The position numbers and the translations under genes were made by a program. Source: Ophioderma brevispina (lineage: Eukaryota; Echinodermata; Ophiuroidea; Amphilepidida; Ophiodermatidae). Taken from it: a stretch of DNA of 64,000 nt. Location of the stretch: contig JAMKCH010043925.1 in NCBI GenBank assembly GCA_023653785.1, positions 1-64,000 of the forward strand. Reading direction: 5' to 3'. Below are positions 45,700 to 57,702 of the stretch, piece after piece; position 1 is the first letter of the stretch, and every line of letters starts with the position of its first letter. The notes beneath the pieces are model-generated. The model did not search any database. It saw only the letters and a program-made list of their open reading frames with translations, and had not been told where the DNA came from.

Positions 45700-46200
45700 A
45701 GCAAAGGTGTGGAAACGAATCGTGGTTGGTTTGTGAATGATTGAGTTGTATATGAGCGAGTTGCGTATGGCTACATTGTGAAATAATATTGATATATTCT
45801 AAAACTTATCATAACTCACTCCCTATTTTGCCATGTATAATTATATCTACAGCAGACATGTGGCAAAAACAGACTTGGTTCAATAATTATTGAGTTGTAA
45901 ACAGGTGGTTTGAGTATTGTTATCAAATTGCACCTGGCCATACAACTTTTCCTAACTCGCCAATGATTTACTCCTAATCATGCCATAGATAATAACTACA
46001 GCAGACGTGTAGAAAAGAACCAGCCGTGGTTCATCAATCATTGAGTTACACACATGCGAGTTGAGTGGTCATTATAGAAATGCACCAATTCATTTCAGTT
46101 CTTACAAACTCTCCATAAACATTCATTGGTCACTTTTAGAAGCTACACAATACATTTTGAGCAGATTATGTGGAAAAAACCCACAACGGTTGGAAGGAGA
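45700..46200 (+). repeat. Diverged ~170-bp tandem units
   Basis: '(a)caatcattgagtt', 'atgcgagttg.gt', 'ta.aactac.gcagac.tgt..aaaa' and 'cgtggtt' recur three times with strong divergence. Confidence 0.5.
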
Positions 46201-46278
46201 GCCAAAATGTTGAGAGGAAAGTGAGAGTAAGTCTATAGAAATTAGGTCTGATGGTATTCGTCATTCTGGGTGTATTTT

Positions 46279-47165
46279 ATTTTACAAGACATACTCAGGA
46301 CTGTTGCTATCAAAATCAAGTCTGATACAAAAAGATCTGTACATACACACTGGTAAGCCAAGAGACAAGGTGCTAACAGGATAGTCTGTCAGTGTCACAT
46401 TAGTGTCACATCATCTGTAACTGAAACTGTAAATAAGACTTTTACATCACCAATTAACATCAATATGACAAATCTGTTCTATAAACTTCTTCTCATGACA
46501 ATGCAAGAAAATTGCAGTTTATTACATAAACACATACTCAGGACTGTAGCTTTCAATCAAATCTGATAAACAAGGTCTGTACATACACATTGGTATGTCA
46601 AGAGACAAGGTGCTAACAGAAAAATCTTTGTCAGTGTCACATTAGTGTCACATCATCTATAACTAAAACTGTAAATAGGACTTCACATTACCAATTAACA
46701 TCAATACAGTCTGTTCTCTAAGCTTCTTTAAGGTTACCATCTCAGGCCACTATATTGGAAGCTGGTGTTCATGCCAGTACAAGAATTTGCTCGAACTTTA
46801 CAAGTGACATTTTTTCACTTGATAATGCAAGAAAATTGTAGTTTATTATACAAGACATACTCAGGATTGTAAAATCAAGTCTGATACAAAATGTCTGTAC
46901 ATACACACTGGTATGCCAAGAGACAAGGTGCTAACAGGATAGTCTGTGTCAGTGTCACAATAGTGTCACATCATCTATTACTGAAACTCTAATAGGACTT
47001 CACATTACCAATTAACATCAATACAGCAAATCTGTTCTCTAAGCTTCTTTAAGGTTACCATCTCAGGCCACTATATTGGAAGCTGGTGTTCATGCCAGTA
47101 CAAGAATTTGCTCAAAATTTACAAGCGACAATTTTCACTTGATAATGCAAGAAAACTGCAGCAAG
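46279..47165 (+). repeat. Tandem triplication, 243-323 bp units
   Basis: 'catactcagga' starts units at 46,290, 46,533 and 46,856. Each includes 'tctgtacatacaca.tggta', 'gagacaaggtgctaacag' and 'gtgtcacat.agtgtcacatcatct'. Units two and three share an extra 80 bp ('ctcaggccactatattggaagctgg') absent from unit one. Confidence 0.9.
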
Positions 47166-47221
47166 ATACATAAGAAGGTAACGAGGAGCTGATAAAGACA
47201 AAATTTATGAGAGTCATCACA

Positions 47222-47455
47222 TTTATGATCAATCAGCATATTCATGATCAATCAATCGGCACATTCATGAACAATCAATCAGCACATTCATGATCAATCA
47301 ATTAGCACATTCATGATCAATCAATTAGCACATTCATGATCAATCAATCAGCACATTCATGATCAATCAATCAGCAAATTCATGATCAATCAATCAGCAC
47401 ATTCATGATCAATCAGTGCATCAATCAATCAGTCAATTAGCAAATCAATCACACC
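47222..47455 (+). repeat. 23-bp minisatellite
   Basis: Unit 'ttcatgatcaatcaatcagcaca', with small variants, repeats about eight times, then decays into 'atcaatcagt'. Confidence 0.9.
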
Positions 47456-48404
47456 AAACTTTTGGAGAAAAAAGTCATATCACTCAACCTACATTTGTCA
47501 ACAGCCGAATGTTGCATTATGGCATTGTGAACTGTATTTGGCTTAATCCAGCGAGAGGGATATTGGAGACTAGTTACTGATTTTCACAATTTTATTTCAT
47601 CACTCAAACCTAAACTCATTCATATAGAATATGTTGAAAAAACATGGTCTTGATGACAATTTGATCAGTAAAATGTATTCAAATGAGTTTAAACAAGCCT
47701 AGTCTTAGGACATTGTTTTTGAAATGGCTTCCCAAATGACTGGTGGCCATTGACACCTTTCTTACAGCATCTCTGATTTGCTCATTATATGATATTACCT
47801 GCCAAGTAACCAATCAAAGTAATGCTTAGATGCCAACAGATAGGCAGATAGTGCCCACAGGGGTTAAGACTAATCATATGTGAGAGAGCTACTACAGCCA
47901 GATCCAGCCTTGCATTCAGCAGGCATGCCAATTAGTGTTTAACACCCATAAAATCACCAACCAGTTAACCGTCAATCTCTGGCAAGATTTTATATCCCTA
48001 AAATCCCCACCAGACACGACACATTTCAAACTTTAATAATACGCTTGCATGGTCCAGATATTGTTGCTCTCAATTTAGCAATATTGCTAAGTGGATATAG
48101 TACAAACGTATCATTCATTCCGCTTGCAACAGTTGGCTAACGATTGGGAGTTTTCCTATGCCCAAGATGCCGTGCAGAGCAGTGGATTTTTTTTAGCTTT
48201 ACAATTTCCAAAGTGTCACTGGCTTTTTGAAATTGACATCTCAGCTGAAAGCCTTCCATTTCTGCACCATTAGTCCGAAGGACGAATAAGATTGATCACC
48301 ATCATCCCAGTTGTAGTCAATCACTCTAAATTAGGCATGTTTGGGAATGGACAATTTTCTCAAGCTCAATTTACTTTTTGATGCTTAAAATTACCTTTAG
48401 GGTT
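47456..48404. other. Intergenic, no supported feature
   Basis: AT-rich. One arm related to the 8,778-8,837 hairpin is seen near 47,726. Confidence 0.4.
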
Positions 48405-48540
48405 TGTGCTTTTGCACAAGTTTGTTAGCTCTGTAATTTGTGTACTGATGAAACCATCCATCAATTCACACCGATGTTAGCAAATGTATCATCGTCATCG
48501 TCATTATCATCTATGTCATTAATTTCCAATTTACCCTTAA
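48405..48540 (+). repeat. Dispersed repeat F, copy 1
   Basis: 'tttgtgcttttgca', 'tactgatgaaaccatcca', 'gttagcaaatgtat' and a following (TCATCG)-like stretch match 62,945-63,085 on the same strand. Confidence 0.6.
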
Positions 48541-48854
48541 GGATCATTTAGCACAATTCTGACAGATGGACAAAAAAAAATGCCTGAAACCAGAAAGGTC
48601 ACAGCTTGCTGTCAATGACTGCCCCAGTTTGTAAAAATGTTTTATTACAGCCATGCCTAATTTGTCAGTTATCACTCCATTCTGGTCACATCGCAATAGA
48701 TGCAAAGACTAAGACACTGCCTAGGGGAACGTTAAATTATGCATGTGGGGATTATATTGTCGTGGTCACGACATAGTGTCGAATCTGATTTTTTGGTCAA
48801 ATTGAGTTAAAAGTTGATTCTGGTTACATTTTATGTACGCTTTAATTGTACCCA
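48541..48854. other. Spacer, no supported feature
   Basis: Short hairpin 'gtcgtggtcacgac' near 48,758 only. Confidence 0.35.
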
Positions 48855-49330
48855 AAAATAAAAGGGCTATTCCATGTCAACACTCGAGATGTGCACCGCA
48901 GCTTGTCATGGATTTTTTTCTTTTTTGGTGTGATGATAGATATTGATGAGAAATGAAAATCCTGAAATTTTGAGCGTCAAACCGCCTTTCATTTTCCCAC
49001 AGGAGCATTCAGAAATTTAGGGGGCTCACCATCAAAAATGCTGTGCGATGTGAAAGACAATTTTGAGAGGGCCATAAACTTGTAATGGAACCCTCCCAAC
49101 TTTGAAAATCACTATCTGGGGAATTTTTGTGGTGTAGAATTCAAATCTGGCATCGAAAATGTAATAGCTCCTTTACTTTTAAAATTATTTGGGTGTAAAA
49201 ATCCAATATGTTTCATCTGGGACCAAGTTTGGGGGGTCAGAACTCCGTAAGTAACATACAATATTTTTAATGTCATTTTCTTGTTAATCTGAGTCACACT
49301 GCAGGACTTTCTACCAGTACAATAATAAGT
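48855..49330 (+). repeat. Left arm of a large inverted repeat
   Basis: Reverse-complement similarity to 56,250-56,720. Matched phrases include 'gtcaacactcgagatgtgcac', 'gaaatgaaaatcctgaaattt', 'gaaagacaattttga'-like, 'aatcactatctgggg' and 'aattcaaatctgg'. Identity is moderate. The two arms enclose the retrotransposon copies. Confidence 0.55.
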
Positions 49331-49569
49331 ACATTAGGTAAGTAATAAGTGAGTTACAGCCTATTGAGAAGTAGGAGAAGCCGGGGGAGAAGTAGAGAAC
49401 CGTCTTGTGGTCCTCCCTTTTTCTGTGTAGCGAAGCGAGTTAAAACTGCGAATCGAAGTGCAGCGAACTAATATCTGCAACTCCAAACACTGTTTTCCAT
49501 TAAAACAGCTTTCTAAGTATACCCATATCATGACTAGAGCCCAGTACAGGCCTTTTCTAAGGTCTGCCT
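49331..49569. other. Spacer before the Jockey/CR1-like copies
   Basis: No coding motif is recognised before about 49,560. It contains 'gcgaagcgagtt' and 'gaatcgaagtgcagcgaac', a phrase type common in repeats. Confidence 0.35.
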
Positions 49570-49585
49570 TGACTAGTGGTCTTGA

Positions 49586-50050
49586 ATGTGGAGGGTTTTT
49601 TCCAGTGCAAAAAGTACCATCATTGCGATTTGTGTAACAATCTCCATTGCGCTGTCCTATGTCTGCAGGAAACCCACAGAGGAATCAATAACACACCGCC
49701 AACCCATACCAGGAATGGTCCTTGCCACCACCGAGACCACACTCGACATACGGAGTGCAATATTTGTGAGAACAGGTAACGAAGTAGAAGCAACCTCACT
49801 GTCTGATGATAACAACATCGAAGTCCTCACTTGGAGCTTAGTTCTGTCATAGTTACATCTGTCCTACAACCGTCATCAGTAGACTTTTGAGACCCTCCTC
49901 ACCCTGGAATTTCCACCAAACCTAACCTCACTTCTTCTTACTTCTTCATTGGCGACTTCAACAGCATAGTACCAATGGGGCTACAATGAACTAACAAAGA
50001 CGGAACAACTTTCCGAAGAATAGATAGACAGGTCACCATCTAACGTCCTC
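49586..50050 (+). pseudogene. Endonuclease domain, Jockey/CR1-like copy 1
   Basis: LQETHRG holds the catalytic Glu and His of the exonuclease/endonuclease/phosphatase fold. A segment ending NEVEATSLS and the later GDFNS motif follow in other frames. The N-terminus is poorly preserved. The enzyme would nick target DNA; this copy cannot encode it. Confidence 0.7.
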
Positions 50051-50779
50051 CTTCACCACTCTAAGCTGCCGACATCATTTCATAGTGCCCGCTGGAAAAG
50101 ATGTTAGAACCCTGATCTAGCTATTGTTAGGCAAAAACATCTCTAACCTTTGTAGTAAGATTGTTCTGATCCTGTTCCACAACTTCAACATTGACCAATC
50201 GTATCCAAGTCAACCTGGCAGTAAGACTCAAAACAAAGTGCCTTTTAAAAGCGCCGCTTTAACTACAAAAATCAGGACTGGCCAGGATTCACTGATGACC
50301 TGGATCATAACGTGAAGAAGGTTGCTACAAAACTCCATACTATGACAAATTTCCCAACTATGAACAAGACTGCACGGAGATTCATACCCAGAGGCCTGTA
50401 GGACGGAATATATACCCAGGCCTTTCCAAGGAATGTGCTACAGAATATCAAGATATATCACCATATCTGAAGCTGATCCTTTCCGGCTGAAACAACTGCT
50501 TCAGGTGAGGAAGCCTCGAGATGATCTCCCATTAAAGATCAAAACCTGGCACCCTTTTTAATTGAATATATCCACCGATAGACCCATAACAGCAAGAAAC
50601 ATGGTCTACCATCCGAAAGCTCCAAAGGGGATCCAACAGAACCTCCACAGCAGCCAAATTTTAACAAATTACACCCAACCAGTTTGGCCCACCACTGCTT
50701 TTAAATGGCAAGTGCAGCAAGAAACCCAAGAAGATCAACTAACATAAGAGGTATATTGGTGACCCTGTTCCCCTCGCCC

Positions 50780-51815
50780 CTTCAACATGGACGCATTGGA
50801 ATCCGGTATTGTAAACTTACCCGGAAGCAGTAGGCCTTGACAACATCTCTACTGAGCAACTAAAAAATCTTGTCCCAGTAGCAAGGAATGACTTCTTGAG
50901 CTCTACAGTGCTGCCTTAATTTCCCACGTCCCAAAGATCTGGAGGAAACACATGTTCGGGCACTCCTAAAGCATGGGAATGATCCATCCAATCCCAAGAC
51001 CTATATCACTCCTTAGCCATACCTACAAGCTCTTTGAACGCCTCGGCTCAAGCGTATCGGCACCTGTGATAGACGAACACCTCACACCAGAACAAGTAGG
51101 TTTTCGGCCAGGCAATCAACAACAAGCCAGGTACTCAACCTAACTCAACACATTGAGGATGGTTTCGAGAAGGGTATGGTAACCGAGTTTGTGTTCGTCG
51201 ACCTCTCAGCAGCATACGACACTGTTAATCACAATGCCTACTCATAAGATCCTGAAATTACCGCTTGACTGAGCTTATCCATGGATTGCTGGCTAACAGG
51301 ATGTTCTTTGTTCAGCTGGGGGCGAAGAAGAGCCGATGGCGTAGGCTCAAATGATCTACCACAAGGGAGTGTGCTTGCACCTCTTCTGTTTACATATATA
51401 CCGAACGACCAACCTAGGAGTCAGGAACCTGTCGTTTTATTTTATGCAGACGATGTTGGAGTTGGCGCGCACAATATTCCGACTTCACAGTTGTTGAAGA
51501 GAGACCTCTCCAAAGCTTTGGATGAACTCACTCCTTATTATGAGGACAAACCACCTACGTGCAAATTCATCTAAGACACAGGTGGGTGCTTTCCATCTAC
51601 GCAACCGTGAAGCCAAACGTCAGTCTTGGGGTATGCTGGTCCCCTGGAGCTCCCCTGGAGCCGCTGTGGGTGGGCCCTGTCTACCTAGGAGTCGCCTTGG
51701 GACCGCACTCTCTCTTGTGGGACCCACGTTGGGAGGCCGAGGAGTGATTGTGTTCACGCGGTGGGCCGTCTTGAACAACTCACTGGCACCAGATGTGGTG
51801 CTCGCCTTACCCTAA
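50780..51815 (+). pseudogene. Reverse transcriptase domain, Jockey/CR1-like copy 1
   Basis: Motifs are visible in order across frames: LGSSVSAPVIDEHLTPEQVG-like fingers region, VDLSAAYDTVNH (motif A), LPQGSVLAPLLFTYI (motif B region) and FYADDVGVGAH (motif C, both Asp intact). TQVGAFHLRNREAKRQ follows. Frameshifts lie between the motifs. The domain copies RNA into DNA at the target site in intact relatives. Confidence 0.8.
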
Positions 51816-52720
51816 GATCGACGGCACTTGTCCTGCGGTAACTCATGTGCAGAGTATGCCTGCCCTGTCTGGGAAAGCTCAACCCATGCCAAGAAGCTTG
51901 ATCCATCGTTAAATGCCTCCTGCCGGCTTATCACGGATGCCTCCGTCCAACCCCAACGGAAAACTTGTACATCCTAGGTGGAATTGCTCCACCAGACATC
52001 CCGTCGTAGCGTCCGCATGCATAGCGTAGCTGCCAGTATCCAATGTGAAGCACCCTATGTCTGGAACAGATACCTGCTGCCCACCGCCTTAAATCTAAGA
52101 GAGAGTTCTTAAGCAAGTCCAACCTCTTGAACCCGTCTCTAAGGAGGTAAAGAAGTCGCCTTGTGGAAAGAGACTTGCCATCAACCAATTTACATCTATC
52201 GGTATTGAACCGGGTGAGCATCTCCCACCTGTAACTGACTCCTCATGGGCGGAATGGCGATGCCTCAATAGATTGCGAACCAGAACTGGCCGTATCTAAG
52301 TTTCCTTGCAGAAAGTGGGGGTACCTGGAAGGGCAGATCAGGATCTACCTGTGGTTGTGGACAGCACCACAACAATGGAACACCTCTTGTCTGCCCACTG
52401 CGGAGCAACAATGCACAAACAGGACCTTTCGGAATTCAGTTAAGCAGCCAGACGTTGTACCCATCCTGGCTGGATCATAGTTGAGAACTGTGTTTGGACA
52501 CGATAGAAGAAAAGAAGCCTATTGAAAAATCCTATTTTGCATTTGACATATATTGGCCCCCCTGAAATTCAATGTTCACACATATTATATCACCCCTATA
52601 CTTCAGATATGTTGAAGATACATCATCAAAGACTATTCTGAAAGAACCAGCTTGGTGTTTTGTGTTTTCTTCTTGTTCAGCACAATACCTTTTGCTGATA
52701 TCCCCATAGCATGTATATTG

Positions 52721-55700
52721 TGATAGTCATCGTCTACAAACCTCCATCAGTAGACTTCGAGAACTCTCAACTCAACCCTGTGAATTCCATCCACCAAACC
52801 TTCACTTCTTCATTGGCGACATCAACAGCCATAGTACCAATGGGGCTACAATGAAAACTAACAAAGAGCGGACAAGCTGCCGAAAGAAGAGATAGACAGT
52901 CAACATCCTACGCTCCTCCTTCACTACTCTAAGCTGCCACCGACATCATTTCAAATATGCCCGGCTGAAAAGAGGTTAAACCCTTATCTAGCCTATTGTA
53001 GCAAAAACATCTCTACCCTTTGTATCAAGATTGTTCTGGATCCCTGTTCCACAAACTCAACATTGACCAATCGGTATCCAAAAGTCAACGCTGCAGTAAA
53101 CCTAACACAAGTCCTTTTTTAAGCGCCGCTTTAACTACGGGAAGGCAGACTGGCAAGGATTCACTGATGACCTGGATCAGAAACGTGAAGACGGTTGCTC
53201 CAAAACCCCCCATAACTTGACAATTTGCCCAAACTAGTGAACAAGACTTTGCACGGAGATTTACATACCCAGAGCTGTAGGAGAACGGAAATATATACCG
53301 GCCTTTCCAGGAATGTGCTACAAATACAATGAGTATATATACCATAATCTGAAGCTGATCCTTTTTTCTGCTGAAACAACTGCTAAAGGTGAGGAAGTTT
53401 CGGAGAGAATCTCCCAGGAAAGATCAAAACTGGCAACTTTAATTGGAATCCCCCGATATGACCCAAAAACAACATCAAGAAACAGGTCTACCATCCGAAG
53501 CTCCGAGGGATCCAACATAACCTCTACAGCAGCCAAATTGTTACACCCCAACCAAGTTGCCCACCAACGGCTTTTAAATGGCAAGTGCAAGCAAGAAACC
53601 ACCCAAGAAGATCAAACGAGACCTAAGAGGTATAATGGTGACCCCTGGTTTCACTCGCCCCGTTCAACATGGACGAATTGGACTCCGGTATTGCTAAACT
53701 TCAATCAGGAAAACAGTATGGCCTTGACAACTCTCTACGATCAACTAAAACTCTTGGACCAGTAGCAGGAATGCTTCTTGAGGCTCTACAATTGCTGCCC
53801 TCTTTTTCCCCACGGGTTCCCAAATATCTGGAGAAAGGCACATGTTATGGCCTCCTAAGCATGGGAAAGATCCATCCATCCCAAAGCTCCAGACCTATAC
53901 ACTCCTGAGCCATACTACAAGCTCTTTGAACAACCTCCTGCTCAATCGTAAATCGCACCTGTAATAGACGAACACCTAATACCAGAAAAGCAGGTTTCCG
54001 TCCAGAGCAAATCAACAATCAAGCCAAGTACTCACCTAACTCAACAACATGATGATGGTTTCGGAAGGGTATGGTAACCGTAGTTGTTTCGTCGACCTCA
54101 TCAGCAGCCTACGACACAGTTAATCACGATGCCTACTCCATAAGATCCTGAAATTACCAAGGACAATCGCTTGACTGATCTGCTCCATGGATTGCTGGCT
54201 AACGTATTTTCTTTGTTTCAGCTGGGGGCGTAAGTAGGAGCCGGTTGGCGTAGGCTCAAGATGATCTAACCACAAGGGAGTGTGTTTGCACCTCTCCTGT
54301 TCAACATATATCCACGACCACCTAGGAGTGCAATAACCTGTCGTTTTCGTTATGCAGACTATCTTGGATTTGGGAAAAAAGGCGGGGGGAAAACTCCCCC
54401 CCCCCCACCCCCCCCCCCCCCCCCGCCCACCACCTCCCCCCCACCCACCCACACCCCCCACTCCACCCCCCCCCCCCCCCTCCCGACCCCCCCCCCCCCC
54501 CCCCCCCTCCCCACGCCCCCCCCAACCTCCCCACTCCCCACTCCCCCACCCCACCCCCACCCCCTTAAAAAAAACAACCCCACCCACCCCCCCCCCCCAC
54601 CCCCCCCCACCCCCCTACCCCTCCCCCTCACCCCCCACACCCATCCCCCCCAACCCCCCCCCCCCCGCCACCCCCCCCGCCTCCCCCCACACCCCCACCC
54701 TTCATTTCCTTTTTTTTGTTTTTTCCTAGCTTCCCCTTTTGTTCCTCTCGTACCTCTCCAAAGCTTTTTATTTAACTCACTCTTCTTATTCTTACAAAAA
54801 CCACCTACGTGCAAACCATCCAATACACAGGTGTGTGCTTTCCATCTACGCAAAGCCGTGAAGCCAGTTTGGGGTTGCCTGTTCTGGATCTCCCTTGGAG
54901 CGCTGTGTTGCCCTTTCCTACCTAGGAGTTCTCCTTGGACCGCCTCCTCTTTTGTGACCCCAGCACTTGGGGAGGACTAGAAGTGTAGTGTGTTCCGCGG
55001 TGACGTCTTGACAAACTCACTGGCACCAGATGGGTGCTCGCCCACTATACCCTAAGATCGACGGCAACTTGCCCTGTGCTACTCAGGTTACAAGTATGCC
55101 CTCCCTGTATGGGAACGATCCACCCATACCAAGAAGCTGGATCCAGCGTTACATGCCTCCTGCCGGCTTATCACAGGCTGCCTCCGTCCAACACCAACGA
55201 AAACTTGTACATCTTAGCATGAATTGCTCCACCCGACATCCGTCATAAGCGTAGCGAGCTAGCAAGAGCGTACTGCCAGTATCCAAGGTGAAGCCCCTAT
55301 GTCGGGACTAATACCTCTTCCACCTCCTTGAATCTAGAGAGAGTTTAATCAAAGTCCAACCTCTTGAAAACAGTCTCTTAGGAGTTAAGAGAGTCGCCTT
55401 GTGGAAAGAAAGACTTGCTATAAACCAAGTAACACTATCCGGTATTTACCTGGTGAGCATCTCCCACCTGTATAGCTGACTCCTCATGGGCTGAATGGCG
55501 ATGGGGCCTCAAAGATTGATAATCCAGAACGGGAACTGGCCGATCTAAGGTTTCTTGCAGAAGTTGGGCTATCTGGAAGCAGATCAGGATACTACCTGTG
55601 GTGTGTGGAACAGCACTCACAGACAATGGAACACCTCTTGTTCCTGCCCCTTCTGGAAGGGCAAACAATGCACAAACAAGGACCTTGCGGAATTCAGTTA

Positions 55701-55985
55701 AGCAGCCATACGTTTGCCCCATCTCTGCTGGACATATTGAGAACCACATTGTTTGGACCGATAAGAGAGCAAGCCTATTTGAAAAATCCCTTAAGATTTT
55801 GTCATTTTGCATATATTGGCCCCCCTGAAAATCATGTTGACATATGACATAACCCCTCCTACTTCAGATATGTTAAATACATCATCAAAGAACGATTCTT
55901 GAAGAACAAAATCCAGCTTGTGTTTTGATGTCTTCATTGTCTTCAGCACAAGACACTTTTTTTGTCTGATACCCATATAATGTCT
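52721..55985 (+). mobile_element. Jockey/CR1-like retrotransposon, copy 2, 5'-truncated and decayed
   Basis: Begins within the endonuclease (VIVIVYKPPS near 52,720; FFIGDINSHS near 52,810) and follows copy 1 head to tail. The reverse transcriptase includes YDTVNHD near 54,110 and YADY at 54,351-54,362, where the second catalytic Asp of YADD is Tyr. A C-rich block then replaces about 60 bp of expected sequence by over 400. The tail after 'ggcccccctgaaa' ends near 55,985 and is shared with copy 1. The two copies differ by many one-base indels. Confidence 0.8.
54375..54790 (+). repeat. C-rich, G-poor low-complexity block, probable artefact
   Basis: After 'gggaaaaaaggcggggggaaaa' come about 320 bases of C runs broken by A and T, then about 90 bases nearly lacking G. 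There the expected 'ggatgaactcactccttattatgagg' of copy 1 appears with its G-containing positions altered to T ('tttatttaactcactcttcttattctt'). This one-sided loss looks like a base-calling or consensus error. All long frames here (up to 232 codons, Pro- or Gly-rich) are spurious. Confidence 0.8.
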
Positions 55986-56150
55986 ATGGTGACTATACAC
56001 TGTGCAGGTACAATGAACCTCATTGGTCACGTATACCTTAGTGTGGTCACTTTGAGTGTGTATTTATGTGAAAAAATAAGACACCAAGCGAGTTTCTTTC
56101 AAGGAAAGTTGTTTAATGATATATCGTCAACATATCTGAAGTAGAGGTGT
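55848..56150. repeat. Inverted pair around the 3' end of copy 2
   Basis: 'ctacttcagatatgtt...tacatcatcaaag' at 55,858-55,895 is complementary to 56,108-56,146 ('atatcgtcaacatatctgaagtag'). The left half is also present at the end of copy 1 (about 52,597). It may be part of the inner sequence of the large inverted-repeat element. Confidence 0.5.
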
Positions 56151-56249
56151 GGTGTCGAATGTCAACATTGGTTTTCGGGGGTCAAAAGTGGTCAAAAAAT
56201 TACATTGCCATTTTCAAGGCGGGTACGCACTTATTATTTCTAATTTGTT

Positions 56250-56720
56250 TACATACCAACTAATTTAAAGGTATATTCATGCATTGATTACTTGTTTGAA
56301 ATTTTTAATAAAATTTTCTTACTTTTGGAGTTATGACGCTCCCAACTAATGGGCCGCAGAATGGACAAAGGCGCATATTTAGGCGTCATTAACTCTAAAA
56401 GTAACATGCTTGAACTTCCTGAATCCAGATTTGAATTCTAGCAACCAAATATTACCCCATAGATAGTGTTTTTCAAAATTGTGGAGGGCTCCATTCCTAA
56501 GATCTGTGACCTCCTCCAACATATCTTTCACATTGGGGTGGCAACTTGGTATGACCCCCCACCCCCCCTAATTTTCCAATTGCTTTAGCGTGAAAACGAA
56601 CAAAATGGCACTATGACACATCAAAATTCAGATTTTCATATCTCATCTCATCAATGTCTACCACCACAACTTAAAGCGCAAAAATCCATTCACGTTCCTG
56701 CGTGCATATCTCGAATGTTG
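56250..56720 (-). repeat. Right arm of a large inverted repeat
   Basis: Mirror partner of 48,855-49,330, with matched phrases such as 'ccagatttgaattct', 'agatagtgtttttcaaaatt' and 'cagattttcatatctcat'. The overall span of arms and insert is about 7.9 kb. Confidence 0.55.
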
Positions 56721-57702
56721 ACAATGAATGGGCCAAAAGTGAAATTACATATCCTAACCAAAATAGCCGAAGTCGAATACCGCATTTGTATAAACGGTTT
56801 CACCAACAATCGAATACGTATTCGATAATGCTTTGCGTGTCCATATCTCAAAGCACCCACTATAACTTTGAATTAATACTAGTCGCTGGGACAAAGGATG
56901 CTACTTTATGATCAAAAGCGATAATAGGTCTATCAAGATATCAAGGAAATCGTTTCAATTTACCTTTCTATCTACTTTATGAGGGATGGTCTGGGTGGGT
57001 AGTTTCACAGATTTTAATTTTTGTTTTTATTAATTATGTATACTGTGGTACATATGAACCTTCGGTCTGTGCATCGTGAAAAGAAGTATCCAAGTTTTTT
57101 AGTTTTTAACATTCGTACAAATACAAAACCAAAATTTATTATTTTTGTTAATAAATTTAGTGACATTAACCCTCGGATTACCACCCCAGGTAAACTTTCC
57201 TTCCCTTTCTTTCCCTCGTATGTGCAAAACTTAAAAACCTTTTGTTAAGTCTTCCCATAAATTATTTCAATTATTTCACATCCTTCTGCTATTTGTCTTG
57301 GCGAAAACAAATGTGAAGTAGCACCCTCTCCGGGGTTATAGCGCGTAGTCCGATTGGGTGGTAGTTGGTTCTACTACCACCTCTACTCTACGTCCTTTTT
57401 TTATTGAAAATCAGCATTATGATTGGCATTTTACTGCCGCATTTTTTCAAAAATGACCTCTAAGTGTATTTAATTTTATCATTATTTTCATTAATCAGCA
57501 TACCAAATACACATAAATAAGGCATATGAACTTAAAAAACAAACTTATACACACACACAAATGAAACGCAGTTTTATTTCGTTAATAAATAGACATGTCG
57601 TCGGGTTTATTACATTTTGAAAAAAAAAAACTCGAACTCTGGTCCTGTAACCCATCCCAACACATCCCCACAAATACGATTCAAAGAATCCAATCCTATT
57701 AA
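56721..57702. other. Intergenic, no supported gene
   Basis: AT-rich. A hairpin 'ggtggtagt..actaccacc' lies near 57,358-57,382. Confidence 0.4.

Larger units (their letters stand above)
49570..52720 (+). mobile_element. Jockey/CR1-like non-LTR retrotransposon, copy 1, decayed
   Basis: Plus-strand order is endonuclease (VLCLQETHRG near 49,650; FFIGDFNS near 49,950), reverse transcriptase (from about 50,780; motif A VDLSAAYDTVNH near 51,210; LPQGSVLAPLLF near 51,355; FYADD at 51,440-51,454), then C-terminal segments. These are hallmark motifs of the Jockey/CR1 group. At least a dozen frame breaks occur. The 3' region shares a UTR-like stretch with copy 2. Confidence 0.85.

Noticed and set aside
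47222..47455. CRISPR-like regular repeat
   Set aside because: Units are contiguous with no unique spacers; it is an ordinary minisatellite in a eukaryotic genome.
54120..54980. Pro-rich and Gly-rich frames up to 232 codons
   Set aside because: They are produced by the C-rich block, which is probably an artefact.
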